Source: JAIOHN01 sp038258185 (GTDB lineage: Bacteria; Chloroflexota; Anaerolineae; Aggregatilineales; Phototrophicaceae). From it: DNA of 15,766 nt. How positions within the stretch are numbered: position 1 is the stretch's first letter; the number at the start of each line of letters is the position of its first letter. The DNA lies in contig JBBSQD010000143.1 of assembly GCA_038258185.1 (NCBI GenBank), positions 1 through 15,766 of the forward strand, read 5' to 3'. Positions 5,617-12,092 of this stretch are shown in pieces. A program made the translations under genes and the position numbers. The notes beneath the pieces are model-generated. The model worked only from the letters and a program-made list of their open reading frames with translations, was not told the DNA's origin and ran no database searches.

Positions 5617-6516
5617 CTAAACCAGTTTTCCCGTAGCGACCATGAACACTTTGCCGCCCACGCGCACAATCAGATCATCCCCGTCACGCTCAGTACGCAG
5701 CATAATGAGCGACGGACGCTTAATCTCGTAACCCTGCTCAACCCGCACATTGATGCTTTCGCTGCCGAAATAGCGATGATGTGCCAGATAAGCCGCCAGA
5801 CAGCCATTGGCCGAGCCTGTCGCCGGGTCTTCCAAGATGGTGCCGTTGGATTCGACAGCAAACATACGCACATTCAGTTGATTTTCAGGATGATACGTTT
5901 CTGGCGCGAAGATGAATAACCAGCGCGCTCCCGCGTCATGCGCCACTTGCAGGTATCGTTCCACGTTGGGTCGCGCCCGTTGGACAGCATCCAGCGTTTT
6001 CAGCGGAACCACCAGAAACGGTGAGCCGGTGGAGACCGTCTGTGCCGGAAAGCGCTCATCAATATCCGCCACATCCAGGTTCAGCGCCTCTGCGACAGAG
6101 AGTGCGCTCGCCTGTTCCCCATAAACAGGAGGCCGCTGCTGCATCCACAGGACATCGGGCAAACCGCCACTATACGTAAATGTGACGGGAATCGGCCCCA
6201 CCATCAGATTAAGGGTAATCTGCTCAAACGAAATACCGACCACTTCGCGTTGAAGGATATACGCTGTCCCCAGTACCGGATGCCCCGCAAACGGCAGTTC
6301 CTCATGGGCGGTAAAAATGCGTACATCATAACCACCATCCTGTTCCTCGTCGGAGATGATAAACGTCGTCTCGGAATAATTCATCTCCAGCGCAATCTGT
6401 TGCATTTCCTCAGTAGAGAGTGCCGCCCCACCCCGCACCACTGCCAGTTGATTACCCGCGTATTTCGACTCGGCAAAAACATCCACAATATAAAAATCAA
6501 GCGCATCTGCTGCCAT
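5617..6516 (-). CDS. PhzF family isomerase/epimerase-like protein
   Basis: This 299-residue protein belongs to the PhzF superfamily, which has a diaminopimelate epimerase-like fold of two related lobes. The family includes trans-2,3-dihydro-3-hydroxyanthranilate isomerase. Seen here: VDVFAESKYAGNQLAVV (11-27), the catalytic Glu49 in NYSETTF, ELPFAGHPVLGTA (73-85), and EDPATGSANG (229-238) from the second lobe. Together these include all the usual active-site motifs, so the enzyme should be active. No phenazine genes lie nearby, so the substrate is unknown and the phenazine name should not be taken literally. AAGGA stands about seven bases before the ATG. The gene stands alone. Confidence 0.93.
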   Translation of the reverse strand: MAADALDFYIVDVFAESKYAGNQLAVVRGGAALSTEEMQQIALEMNYSETTFIISDEEQDGGYDVRIFTAHEELPFAGHPVLGTAYILQREVVGISFEQITLNLMVGPIPVTFTYSGGLPDVLWMQQRPPVYGEQASALSVAEALNLDVADIDERFPAQTVSTGSPFLVVPLKTLDAVQRARPNVERYLQVAHDAGARWLFIFAPETYHPENQLNVRMFAVESNGTILEDPATGSANGCLAAYLAHHRYFGSESINVRVEQGYEIKRPSLIMLRTERDGDDLIVRVGGKVFMVATGKLV

Positions 6517-6657
6517 ATTAAATCCTTTTGTGTGGATACAGTTTCACTCACTCACATCCTGAGAGACTGCATGCTTCGAATAAGGCCTTTCTCAGAGGAA
6601 GCTTAATAAAAAATGCAATATGATTTCTCTCACTTATAATAAGGTCAGGAGGAAATG

Positions 6658-7767
6658 ATGAACAGACTAAAAACACTTTTGGGCTTCCTAAAAGAGGCTT
6701 TCGATGAATGGAATGAGGATAAAGCGCCGCGTTTAGCCGCGGCACTGGCCTATTATACTGCTTTTTCCATCGCACCTTTGCTGATTATCGTCATTGCGGT
6801 AGCCGGTCTGGCCTTTGGACGCGATGCCGCCCGCGGTGAAATCGTGCGCCAGGTACAGGGTGCCGTGGGTCAGGACAGCGCGCAGATGATCGAGGATATT
6901 ATCGCCAATGCCTATCAACCCAATGTGGGCATTTTTGCGACGATCATTGGTGTTGTCTCGCTGGTATTGGGAGCTGCCGGACTTTTCAGCCAGCTTCAGG
7001 ACGCACTTAACACCATCTGGGAGGTCGCGCCCAAACCCAGCAAAGGCATTCTCTATATGCTGCGGGAGCGCTTTATATCCTTTACGATGGTTTTGGGGAT
7101 TGGCTTTCTGCTGCTGGTTTCGCTGGTATTGAGTACCGTTCTCACCTCAGCCGCGACTTACGTGCAGGGGTTTCTGCCACAGACAGAATTTCTTGCACAA
7201 CTGGTCAACTTCGCCATCTCGTTCGGCGCGGTCACCCTGTTATTCGCCATGATCTACAAGATTCTGCCTGATGTCCACATTGCCTGGAAAGATGTCTGGG
7301 TGGGGGCGGCCATCACCGCGCTGTTATTCACCGTCGGCAAATCTATTCTCAGCCTGTACCTCGGCAGCACCAGTGTGGCTTCAGCTTATGGCGCTGCGGG
7401 TTCATTTATTGTCATTTTGCTGTGGATTTATTATTCAGCGCAGATTCTGCTGTTTGGCGCAGAAATCACCCAGGTGTATGCGCGCCGTTACGGCTCACAA
7501 ATCAGCCCGTCAGACAACGCCGTCAGCCTGACCGAAGAAGACCGCATCCAGCAGGGCATCACCCGGCCAGAAACCGTGAAAGCCGCGGTTGAGGCAAATT
7601 CCGCGCCACCCTCGTCCCTGCCAGTCATCGTCAATGTCAGCCGCGAAACACCCCCCGCGGAAACAGACACGCGAGATCGAAACTTTTTCATGATTACGCT
7701 CACGGTCATCAACGCCGTGCTGGCGGCATTTATTGCGACTGGTGGTGTGGTGCGCCGCAAAAAATAA
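6658..7767 (+). CDS. YihY/BrkB family inner-membrane protein with extra C-terminal helix
   Basis: The product is 369 residues from the second of two adjacent ATGs. AGGAGG at 6647-6652 is five bases before this ATG but only two before the ATG at 6655. It belongs to the YihY / virulence factor BrkB family of polytopic membrane proteins, whose molecular role is unsettled. The N-terminus has the family motif RLAAALAYYTAFSIAPLL (25-42). Helices are seen near 35-54, 92-113, 140-165, 180-200, 213-235 and 245-270, with AYGAAGSFIVILLWIYYSAQ before the last and FGAEITQVYARRYG after it. A hydrophilic stretch (281-341) follows, rich in Pro, Glu and Thr, then a seventh hydrophobic helix (343-360) and a basic RRKK end. 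The appended helix is not part of the usual six-helix core. The stop is 5 bp from that of yjjX. Confidence 0.92.
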   Translation: MNRLKTLLGFLKEAFDEWNEDKAPRLAAALAYYTAFSIAPLLIIVIAVAGLAFGRDAARGEIVRQVQGAVGQDSAQMIEDIIANAYQPNVGIFATIIGVVSLVLGAAGLFSQLQDALNTIWEVAPKPSKGILYMLRERFISFTMVLGIGFLLLVSLVLSTVLTSAATYVQGFLPQTEFLAQLVNFAISFGAVTLLFAMIYKILPDVHIAWKDVWVGAAITALLFTVGKSILSLYLGSTSVASAYGAAGSFIVILLWIYYSAQILLFGAEITQVYARRYGSQISPSDNAVSLTEEDRIQQGITRPETVKAAVEANSAPPSSLPVIVNVSRETPPAETDTRDRNFFMITLTVINAVLAAFIATGGVVRRKK

Positions 7768-7772
7768 CCGCT

Positions 7773-8333
7773 TTAGTGGACAGCTTTTTGCCCCGCAGGC
7801 GCAAACGTCAGCGCCGGATTTTTGAACGGAATCAGCGCCAGAATCACGGCGTGTTCATAATACCCGGTTCGATCCAGCACATCATCGGTCAGGATACCCA
7901 CTGAGCCGTTATGCTGCTTGGAGTTCTCGCGTTTGAACACCAGATCATCCGCATCGCCCAGTTCTTTACCCTCACGAATCAGTTCGGTGACTTCACCGGG
8001 CAGCACAAATGTCGCGGTGCGGCTTTTACCGGCGCGTTCACTGCCATCGCGCACAATCACCCAGGCGAAGCCGCGCATCTCACCGTGGAATTCCTCCAGG
8101 CCGCCTTCGATGCCGACCCAGTAATCAGCCTGTGGGACATTTTCAGCCGCACCCACAGTCCGGTTGAGTGCGCCCACATAAGTTTCTTCATCACTTAATG
8201 GCTGGTCACTCACACCGGATGGCACCGCTATGCCGGTGACGCGAAAATGTTCACGCGGAAACATGCGCTCAAAACCATTCCGTGTCGCCTGAATTTTGAC
8301 CGGGTTTGTCGAAGCAACAATCACTGTTTTCAT
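7773..8333 (-). CDS. yjjX: Inosine/xanthosine triphosphatase
   Basis: This is a house-cleaning nucleotide phosphatase that hydrolyses ITP and XTP, keeping deaminated purines out of nucleic acids. It has 186 residues, slightly longer than the E. coli protein. Motifs of the YjjX / DUF84 family are all present: VIVASTNPVKIQA (4-16), GVSDQPLSDEETYVGALNR (40-58), YWVGIEGGLE (71-80), and the C-terminal NSKQHNGSVGILTDDVLDR (137-155) followed by YYEHAVILALIPF. AGAGGA lies six bases before the ATG. The last residues (after about 172) form a short extra tail. It is convergent with the YihY gene with a 5-bp gap and is downstream of, but separated by a palindrome from, the CPBP gene. Confidence 0.93.
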   Translation of the reverse strand: MKTVIVASTNPVKIQATRNGFERMFPREHFRVTGIAVPSGVSDQPLSDEETYVGALNRTVGAAENVPQADYWVGIEGGLEEFHGEMRGFAWVIVRDGSERAGKSRTATFVLPGEVTELIREGKELGDADDLVFKRENSKQHNGSVGILTDDVLDRTGYYEHAVILALIPFKNPALTFAPAGQKAVH

Positions 8334-8378
8334 GATCTTCCTCTACTCGCATGCCTGAACAAAAACGTGATATTCTCA

Positions 8379-8398
8379 GAAATCCATCCATAGATTTC
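8379..8398 (-). repeat. Small inverted repeat next to the 32-bp palindrome
   Basis: GAAATC (8379-8384) and GATTTC (8393-8398) are perfect inverted copies around an 8-nt spacer, 2 bp from the large palindrome. On the minus strand it follows the palindrome and precedes yjjX, so it could be a second termination element or an operator of yjjX. Confidence 0.35.
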
Positions 8399-8400
8399 CA

Positions 8401-8432
8401 TTGAAGGGACACGGCATGCCGTGTCCCTTCAA
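8401..8432. terminator. 32-bp perfect palindrome between CPBP gene and yjjX
   Basis: The stretch is exactly self-complementary, each 16-base half running TTGAAGGGACACGGCA from the outside to the centre at 8416/8417, with no spacer. It lies 28 bp after the CPBP-gene stop on the minus strand. No T-run follows on either strand. Terminator is the most likely role; a protein-binding palindrome is the alternative. Confidence 0.6.
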
Positions 8433-8460
8433 AGCTAAACTATATTTATAAACGCTGGCA

Positions 8461-9177
8461 TCAACCCAACAGCACAAATAACTTGAGCAGCGCAAATACG
8501 CCAAAACCCATATGCGCGACGATAGCTGACCCGGTCGAGCCGGAATTCGCCCGCACGCCGATGATGACAAAGCCCGCCAGCAACGGTGCCCATGCCGAAG
8601 GCCACAGGCCATTCACGGGCGGGAAGCCATATACAAAATAATGAAACAGCGCGAAGCACAACGCGCTGAAGATATACCCACCCCACGCACCAAACGCCTG
8701 TTGTGCCGCCGGGAAAAATACCCCGCTGAACACCAGTTGTTCCGCCAGCGGTTGCAGCAGCACCATGAACAGTATCGCAATCACCCAGACGAGGATGTTA
8801 TCCCGCGCGATCATGACTTTGATCAGTTCCGGCGCGGGTAAAAACTGACCGTTACCCAGCAGGCCCAGCAGATCAATCGTGATCGCCAGCCCGATACTCA
8901 ACAGCAGCACAATCAGCAAACGCGATTGCGCCGTTTCCAGTTTCAGCGATTCGCGGTCATTGCGCCGCGAAAAATTGACATAAAATACGGTCAGCACTGC
9001 CCCCAGCGACCACGCCGCCAGTTGATCAAAGGGCTGGTCAGCGAACAGAACCAGGCTGATCGGTGTGCCGACAATCGTAAAACAGATGAACGCCGCAAAC
9101 GCGGTATTAATCGCGGTAAAAAATCCCCAGGGCGGGGCCGTTTCCAGTTTACCAATACGCCGCATAATCGCGCTCAT
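8461..9177 (-). CDS. CPBP-family (CAAX protease-like) membrane protein with degenerate motifs
   Basis: This is a 238-residue polytopic membrane protein of the CPBP (CAAX protease and bacteriocin-processing) type, with about seven hydrophobic segments. The core region LQPLAEQLVFSGVFFPA (141-157) aligns with the usual EExxxRG motif, but reads Glu146-Gln147 with Ser151 in place of Arg. Motif 2 is present as FALFH (175-179). The motif 3 His is present (His222), but the usual Asn/Asp four residues later is Gly226. With the second Glu, the Arg and the Asn missing, proteolysis is doubtful and a non-catalytic membrane role is possible. The start ATG lies 2 bp after the exonuclease stop, with GGAG eight bases upstream inside the exonuclease gene, so the two are coupled. 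A large palindrome closes the unit. Confidence 0.82.
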   Translation of the reverse strand: MSAIMRRIGKLETAPPWGFFTAINTAFAAFICFTIVGTPISLVLFADQPFDQLAAWSLGAVLTVFYVNFSRRNDRESLKLETAQSRLLIVLLLSIGLAITIDLLGLLGNGQFLPAPELIKVMIARDNILVWVIAILFMVLLQPLAEQLVFSGVFFPAAQQAFGAWGGYIFSALCFALFHYFVYGFPPVNGLWPSAWAPLLAGFVIIGVRANSGSTGSAIVAHMGFGVFALLKLFVLLG

Positions 9178-9179
9178 CG

Positions 9180-9746
9180 TTAATGCTCCGCCTGTTGCCG
9201 TTGCAGCAACAGCATAGATAAAACCCTCGCGATATTCCAGGCATCATCACTGCCGCGATGCTGTTGGCCTTCCATCTCCAGATCCATCATCTCCATCGCC
9301 CGTACCAACCCGACTTCATAGGGCAGCACATGCACCAGCCCCACCAGACTTTTAACATTGATGTGACCGGGACTGAACGGGTAAGAAATTTTAGCCGCTT
9401 CACACTGCCGGATAAACTGATTGCGATCATAATCGCCATAACTGGCCCACAACCGCTTTTTAGAGAGATATTCGCGCTCTAATAAAGAACAGGCTTTCTC
9501 CAGCGTGGTGCCTTTGTTCATCACCTGCTTCTGAGTGAGTCCCGTCAGTTGCGTGCAGAATTCGCTCACCTTGGAGTTCTTGGGCTTCACCAGAATACTG
9601 CGCTTTTCCAGTGGTTCACCGCTAGCCACATCCAGCGGACACAGGCCGATTTCGATAATCTCGCTTTCCTGCCCATCAGGGGGTGGGCCGGGCCAGCAGG
9701 TGGCCTCAATATCCACAACGAGAATTTGGTCTAATTTACGTGTCAC
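9180..9746 (-). CDS. DEDDh 3'-5' exonuclease, ERI1/KapD-like
   Basis: This is a 188-residue single-domain exonuclease of the DnaQ superfamily. ExoI is VVDIEATCW, with metal ligands Asp12 and Glu14. ExoII is SYGDYDRNQF, with Asp105. ExoIII is HRGSDDAWNIARVL, with general base His163 and Asp168. The DIEATCW start and the LTGLTQKQV segment (68-75) are closest in style to the ERI1/KapD branch, which trims RNA or single-stranded ends. The natural substrate here is unknown. Translation starts at a GTG (9746-9744) with AGGTGA upstream; no ATG precedes ExoI in frame. It is the first gene of a two-gene unit with the CPBP-like protein. Confidence 0.92.
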   Translation of the reverse strand: MTRKLDQILVVDIEATCWPGPPPDGQESEIIEIGLCPLDVASGEPLEKRSILVKPKNSKVSEFCTQLTGLTQKQVMNKGTTLEKACSLLEREYLSKKRLWASYGDYDRNQFIRQCEAAKISYPFSPGHINVKSLVGLVHVLPYEVGLVRAMEMMDLEMEGQQHRGSDDAWNIARVLSMLLLQRQQAEH

Positions 9747-10096
9747 GGGACTTCACCTGCTTCGCACTACACTGTCGGGAATACGCCGCAGGCCGGAACA
9801 AATGCTGTTCGATCATCCAAAGGCGCTCAATGAACTAGTTTAATCAAAAATTATTAAGAAATAGATAAGTATTGGTATGGTAAATGGTAAATCAACGATT
9901 TTTGACGGCTTTTCGCTGGCAAATGACATGATTTACGCGTTGTCCCCTGAATAATAACATTGAGGCAACACAACATACAGGCCATATCGCGAATGGACTC
10001 AATTGATTTAATCGCGGATATTCCAATAAGCCATTTTTAGGCGCTGCATCCGTAACATAAGTAGGGAATCCCTGCTTATATAAGGAAAAATACCTC
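9747..10096. other. Intergenic stretch between exonuclease and SMP-30-like genes
   Basis: This 350-bp A/T-rich stretch separates two divergent genes and must hold both promoters. The best plus-strand candidate is TTTACG (9932-9937), 17 bp, TAACAT (9955-9960), each box two bases from consensus. A short tandem ATGGTAA repeat lies near 9877-9890. The hairpin at 10057-10079 sits just before the ribosome site of the downstream gene. No credible small gene was seen. Confidence 0.45.
10057..10079 (+). promoter_or_regulatory. Stem-loop in the 5' leader of the SMP-30-like gene
   Basis: ATAAGTAGGG (10057-10066) pairs with CCCTGCTTAT (10070-10079) through ten positions, one a T-G wobble, closing on a 3-nt loop. 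It ends only a few bases before the AAGGA ribosome site (10082-10086), so it could protect the mRNA or tune translation. Confidence 0.4.
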
Positions 10097-11107
10097 ATGC
10101 CTAAATTCGCCGTTCGTTTACTATTGTTCGTCATTTTGCTGCTACGTCTTTTGCCCGTTAGCGCCCAGGAATTACCACTGCCCGTCAACCAGTTACAAGC
10201 CCCGGTTAATGTGGTGCCTGCCGAATCGATAGCGACCTATCAGCCCGGTGCGCTCCTCGAAGGCATTACCATTGATGATGCAGGCAATCTGTACTTCACC
10301 AGCATCGTTTTAACCAGCGCTACAGGAGGCGATTCTGCGCTGTTAAAGCTCACGCCAAACGGCGATTTATCCCTACTGACAGATGAAATTGTCTTTGGTG
10401 GCGTGCTAACTTATGTCGATGGTTTGCTGTATATGACCTCTAACGCCCCCCAAGAGCCGGAAGCCCACGGAGTCTGGACGATTACTTTAGACGGTGACGC
10501 GCAGCCCTGGGTACTTTTACCCGAAGGCAGCAGCCCCAACGGAATTACCCTGCTGCCCGATGGTGATTTTCTGGTAGCGGATGCCTACGCCGGCAAACTC
10601 TATCGCATCGACACAGAAACCGAAACCGTCAGCGTGTGGCTGGATAACCCGGAATTACTCGCGCCGGTTACCCCCGGTCTGCCCGGTGCCAATGGCGTAC
10701 AGGTCTATGAAAATGCTGTCTATGTCACCGTGTCCGACTATCAGACGGTTGTGCGTATCCCAATTCTGGAAGATGGCAGCGCCGGTGAAACTGTCATTCA
10801 CGCGGAAGGCATCGCCGGAGATGATTTTTCGATTGATACTGAAGGTAATCTGTACGTCACCACCCATCCGTTTAATACCGTGACCAAAGTTTTCTCCGAT
10901 GGCTCTATGGAAACGATCGCCACTGCTGACCAGAACATCATCGGCTCCACCGCAACGGTGTTCGGCAACCAGCCCGGAGATGAAACCAGTCTCTATGTGG
11001 TCAATGATGGGGGCGTGTTTGAGGTCATGATGGGCATTCGTGAAACACCGCTGGAACCGCACATTGTCCGCCTTGAAGTCGGTGTAAAAGGCTACCAGAT
11101 ACCATAG
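10097..11107 (+). CDS. Secreted SMP-30/gluconolactonase-like beta-propeller protein
   Basis: The protein has 336 residues. A Sec signal peptide is seen at 1-23 (a Leu/Val-rich core, then VSA before QE). The mature part is a repeated beta-propeller with blade motifs of the form GNLYFT, DGLLYMTS, DGDFLVADAYAGKLYRID, NAVYVTVSD and GNLYVTTHPFNTVTKV. The LLEGITIDDAGNLY start and the PNGITLLPDGDFLVADAYAG segment resemble the SMP-30/gluconolactonase/LRE and strictosidine-synthase-like group. That group usually coordinates calcium and opens lactones, but I cannot confirm the metal ligands, so this may be a binding protein only. AAGGA lies about ten bases before the ATG. It stands alone, with a stem-loop before it and a terminator hairpin after it. 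Confidence 0.85.
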   Translation: MPKFAVRLLLFVILLLRLLPVSAQELPLPVNQLQAPVNVVPAESIATYQPGALLEGITIDDAGNLYFTSIVLTSATGGDSALLKLTPNGDLSLLTDEIVFGGVLTYVDGLLYMTSNAPQEPEAHGVWTITLDGDAQPWVLLPEGSSPNGITLLPDGDFLVADAYAGKLYRIDTETETVSVWLDNPELLAPVTPGLPGANGVQVYENAVYVTVSDYQTVVRIPILEDGSAGETVIHAEGIAGDDFSIDTEGNLYVTTHPFNTVTKVFSDGSMETIATADQNIIGSTATVFGNQPGDETSLYVVNDGGVFEVMMGIRETPLEPHIVRLEVGVKGYQIP

Positions 11108-11117
11108 TCAACTACCC

Positions 11118-11142
11118 AAGGTGAGGCATAATGCCTCACCTT
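11118..11142 (+). terminator. Terminator hairpin after the SMP-30-like gene
   Basis: AAGGTGAGGCA (11118-11128) pairs perfectly with TGCCTCACCTT (11132-11142) around a 3-nt loop, 10 bp after the stop codon. The stem is long and stable but no T-run follows. Confidence 0.7.
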
Positions 11143-11176
11143 CATCCCCTCAAGGCTTAAAAAGGGACAAATGACC

Positions 11177-11188
11177 GGACATCTGTCC
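11177..11188. promoter_or_regulatory. Small palindrome upstream of the DUF1801 gene
   Basis: GGACA and TGTCC are inverted around a 2-bp centre. A perfect TATAAT follows at 11212-11217, though no -35 box is recognisable at the right distance. The palindrome could be an activator or repressor site for the DUF1801 gene; the evidence is weak. Confidence 0.3.
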
Positions 11189-11283
11189 ACCATTTCAAGT
11201 CCATTTTCTCATATAATGGCTTAGAGCAAGCTGTTGCATATAGCCGTTGCACCTCTCGATGATGCAGTGAAAGGCGCCGCAAG

Positions 11284-11730
11284 ATGGATAATCAGCAACA
11301 AATTATGAACGTACAGGAACAAATCGAAAAGTATATTACCAGCCAGCCTGAACCAAAACGTAGTGATATGCAAGCGTTGCATCACAGCATTCTGGAAGTA
11401 ATGCCAGCCTGTAAATTATGGTTCCTGGATGGTAAAAACAGTGAAGGTAAAATCGTTTCTAATCCAAATATAGGATATGGACTTCAAACCACAGAATATG
11501 CTGATGGAAAAACCAGAGAGTTCTATCAAATTGGTTTGAGCGCAAACACAACCGGAATCTCTGTCTATATCCTCGGTATTGAAGATAAGAAATACTTAGC
11601 CCAGACCTATGGGGAAAAATTGGGTAAGGCAAGTGTGACAGGGTATTGCATTAAATTTAAAGCGCTGAAAAATATAGATATCGATATACTTCAGGCGGCA
11701 ATACGAGATGGAGTAGCACAAACAAGTTAA
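11284..11730 (+). CDS. DUF1801 domain-containing protein
   Basis: This is a 148-residue soluble protein of the DUF1801 (YdhG-like) family, whose function is unknown. Family-typical segments fill the whole length: EKYITSQPEPKRSDMQALH (14-32), CKLWFLDGKN (43-52), NPNIGYG (60-66), EFYQIGLSANTTGISVYILG (79-98) and GKASVTGYCIKFKALK (114-129). The gene is visibly richer in A and T than its neighbours, with many AAA and ATA codons, which suggests it arrived by transfer; this is a visual impression, not a measured value. The start at 11284 lacks a strong ribosome site. The next ATG (11308) is seven codons later and would still keep the domain. It is followed by a repeat-rich intergenic stretch. Confidence 0.88.
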   Translation: MDNQQQIMNVQEQIEKYITSQPEPKRSDMQALHHSILEVMPACKLWFLDGKNSEGKIVSNPNIGYGLQTTEYADGKTREFYQIGLSANTTGISVYILGIEDKKYLAQTYGEKLGKASVTGYCIKFKALKNIDIDILQAAIRDGVAQTS

Positions 11731-11814
11731 AAACAGGTTCGATTCTGACGCCTTCGACTTTGCACCAATTGCTGCTCGACTTTTTTTCTGCGCAGCAGCA
11801 GCAAACACCAGATC

Positions 11815-11925
11815 AAACTTTGCGTCTTAGCGACTTTGCGTTTATGTCGTTGTTTTCAGGGCATCAAATCTTTGACTCAGCGCTCGGATCTCAGCATTTT
11901 ACGAAAGACTTGAGACTAAAAACTA
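11815..11925. repeat. Composite intergenic repeat, copy 1
   Basis: The copy opens with a 25-bp module (11815-11839) built on CTTTGCG and CTTAGCGACTTTGC, and closes with a 34-bp module (11892-11925) containing GAGACTAA. Both modules recur in the same order in copy 2. The opening modules differ at one base and the closing ones at several. The middle parts are diverged and differ in length. It resembles a decayed dispersed intergenic repeat. Confidence 0.7.
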
Positions 11926-11967
11926 CAGACTATCTTGCCATTGTGACCGAATGAAATCCTTTGAAGG

Positions 11968-11990
11968 GCCGCCGCACCCCCCTCGGCGGC
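11968..11990. other. GC-rich hairpin between the two repeat copies
   Basis: GCCGCCG (11968-11974) and CGGCGGC (11984-11990) pair perfectly around a 9-nt C-rich loop. It stands out as a very GC-rich element in an A/T-rich stretch and may act as a terminator between convergent genes. Confidence 0.45.
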
Positions 11991-12009
11991 GGCAGCAAAT
12001 TCATCAACT

Positions 12010-12092
12010 AAACTTTGCATCTTAGCGACTTTGCAGCTTTGCGTTGAATCTTTTGATGCAGCACTTTACTAATGACTGGAGACTAATCACTA
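12010..12092. repeat. Composite intergenic repeat, copy 2 (reaches into a gene end)
   Basis: The opening module at 12010-12034 differs from copy 1 at one of 25 bases. The closing module at 12059-12092 matches 11892-11925 over most of its 34 bases. Its last three bases (12090-12092) are the TAG stop codon of the metallophosphoesterase gene on the minus strand. Confidence 0.7.

Larger units (their letters stand above)
11731..12089. other. Repeat-bearing intergenic stretch
   Basis: This 359-bp stretch lies between the stops of two convergent genes. It contains two copies of a composite repeat (11815-11925 and 12010-12092), a GC-rich hairpin between them (GCCGCCG 11968-11974 with CGGCGGC 11984-11990), and a GCTGC/GCAGC inverted pair near 11771-11801 that may help terminate the DUF1801 transcript. 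No genuine ORF is seen. Confidence 0.6.

Noticed and set aside
6635..6640. Perfect TATAAT just before the YihY gene
   Set aside because: Transcription would start on the ribosome site itself, and no -35 box is present at standard spacing.
9892..10188. 98-codon minus-strand ORF
   Set aside because: It overlaps the signal peptide of the SMP-30-like gene and lacks protein-like composition and a ribosome site.
11760..11954. 64-codon ORF after the DUF1801 gene
   Set aside because: It lies across intergenic repeat copy 1, has no ribosome site, and its sequence is explained by the repeat.
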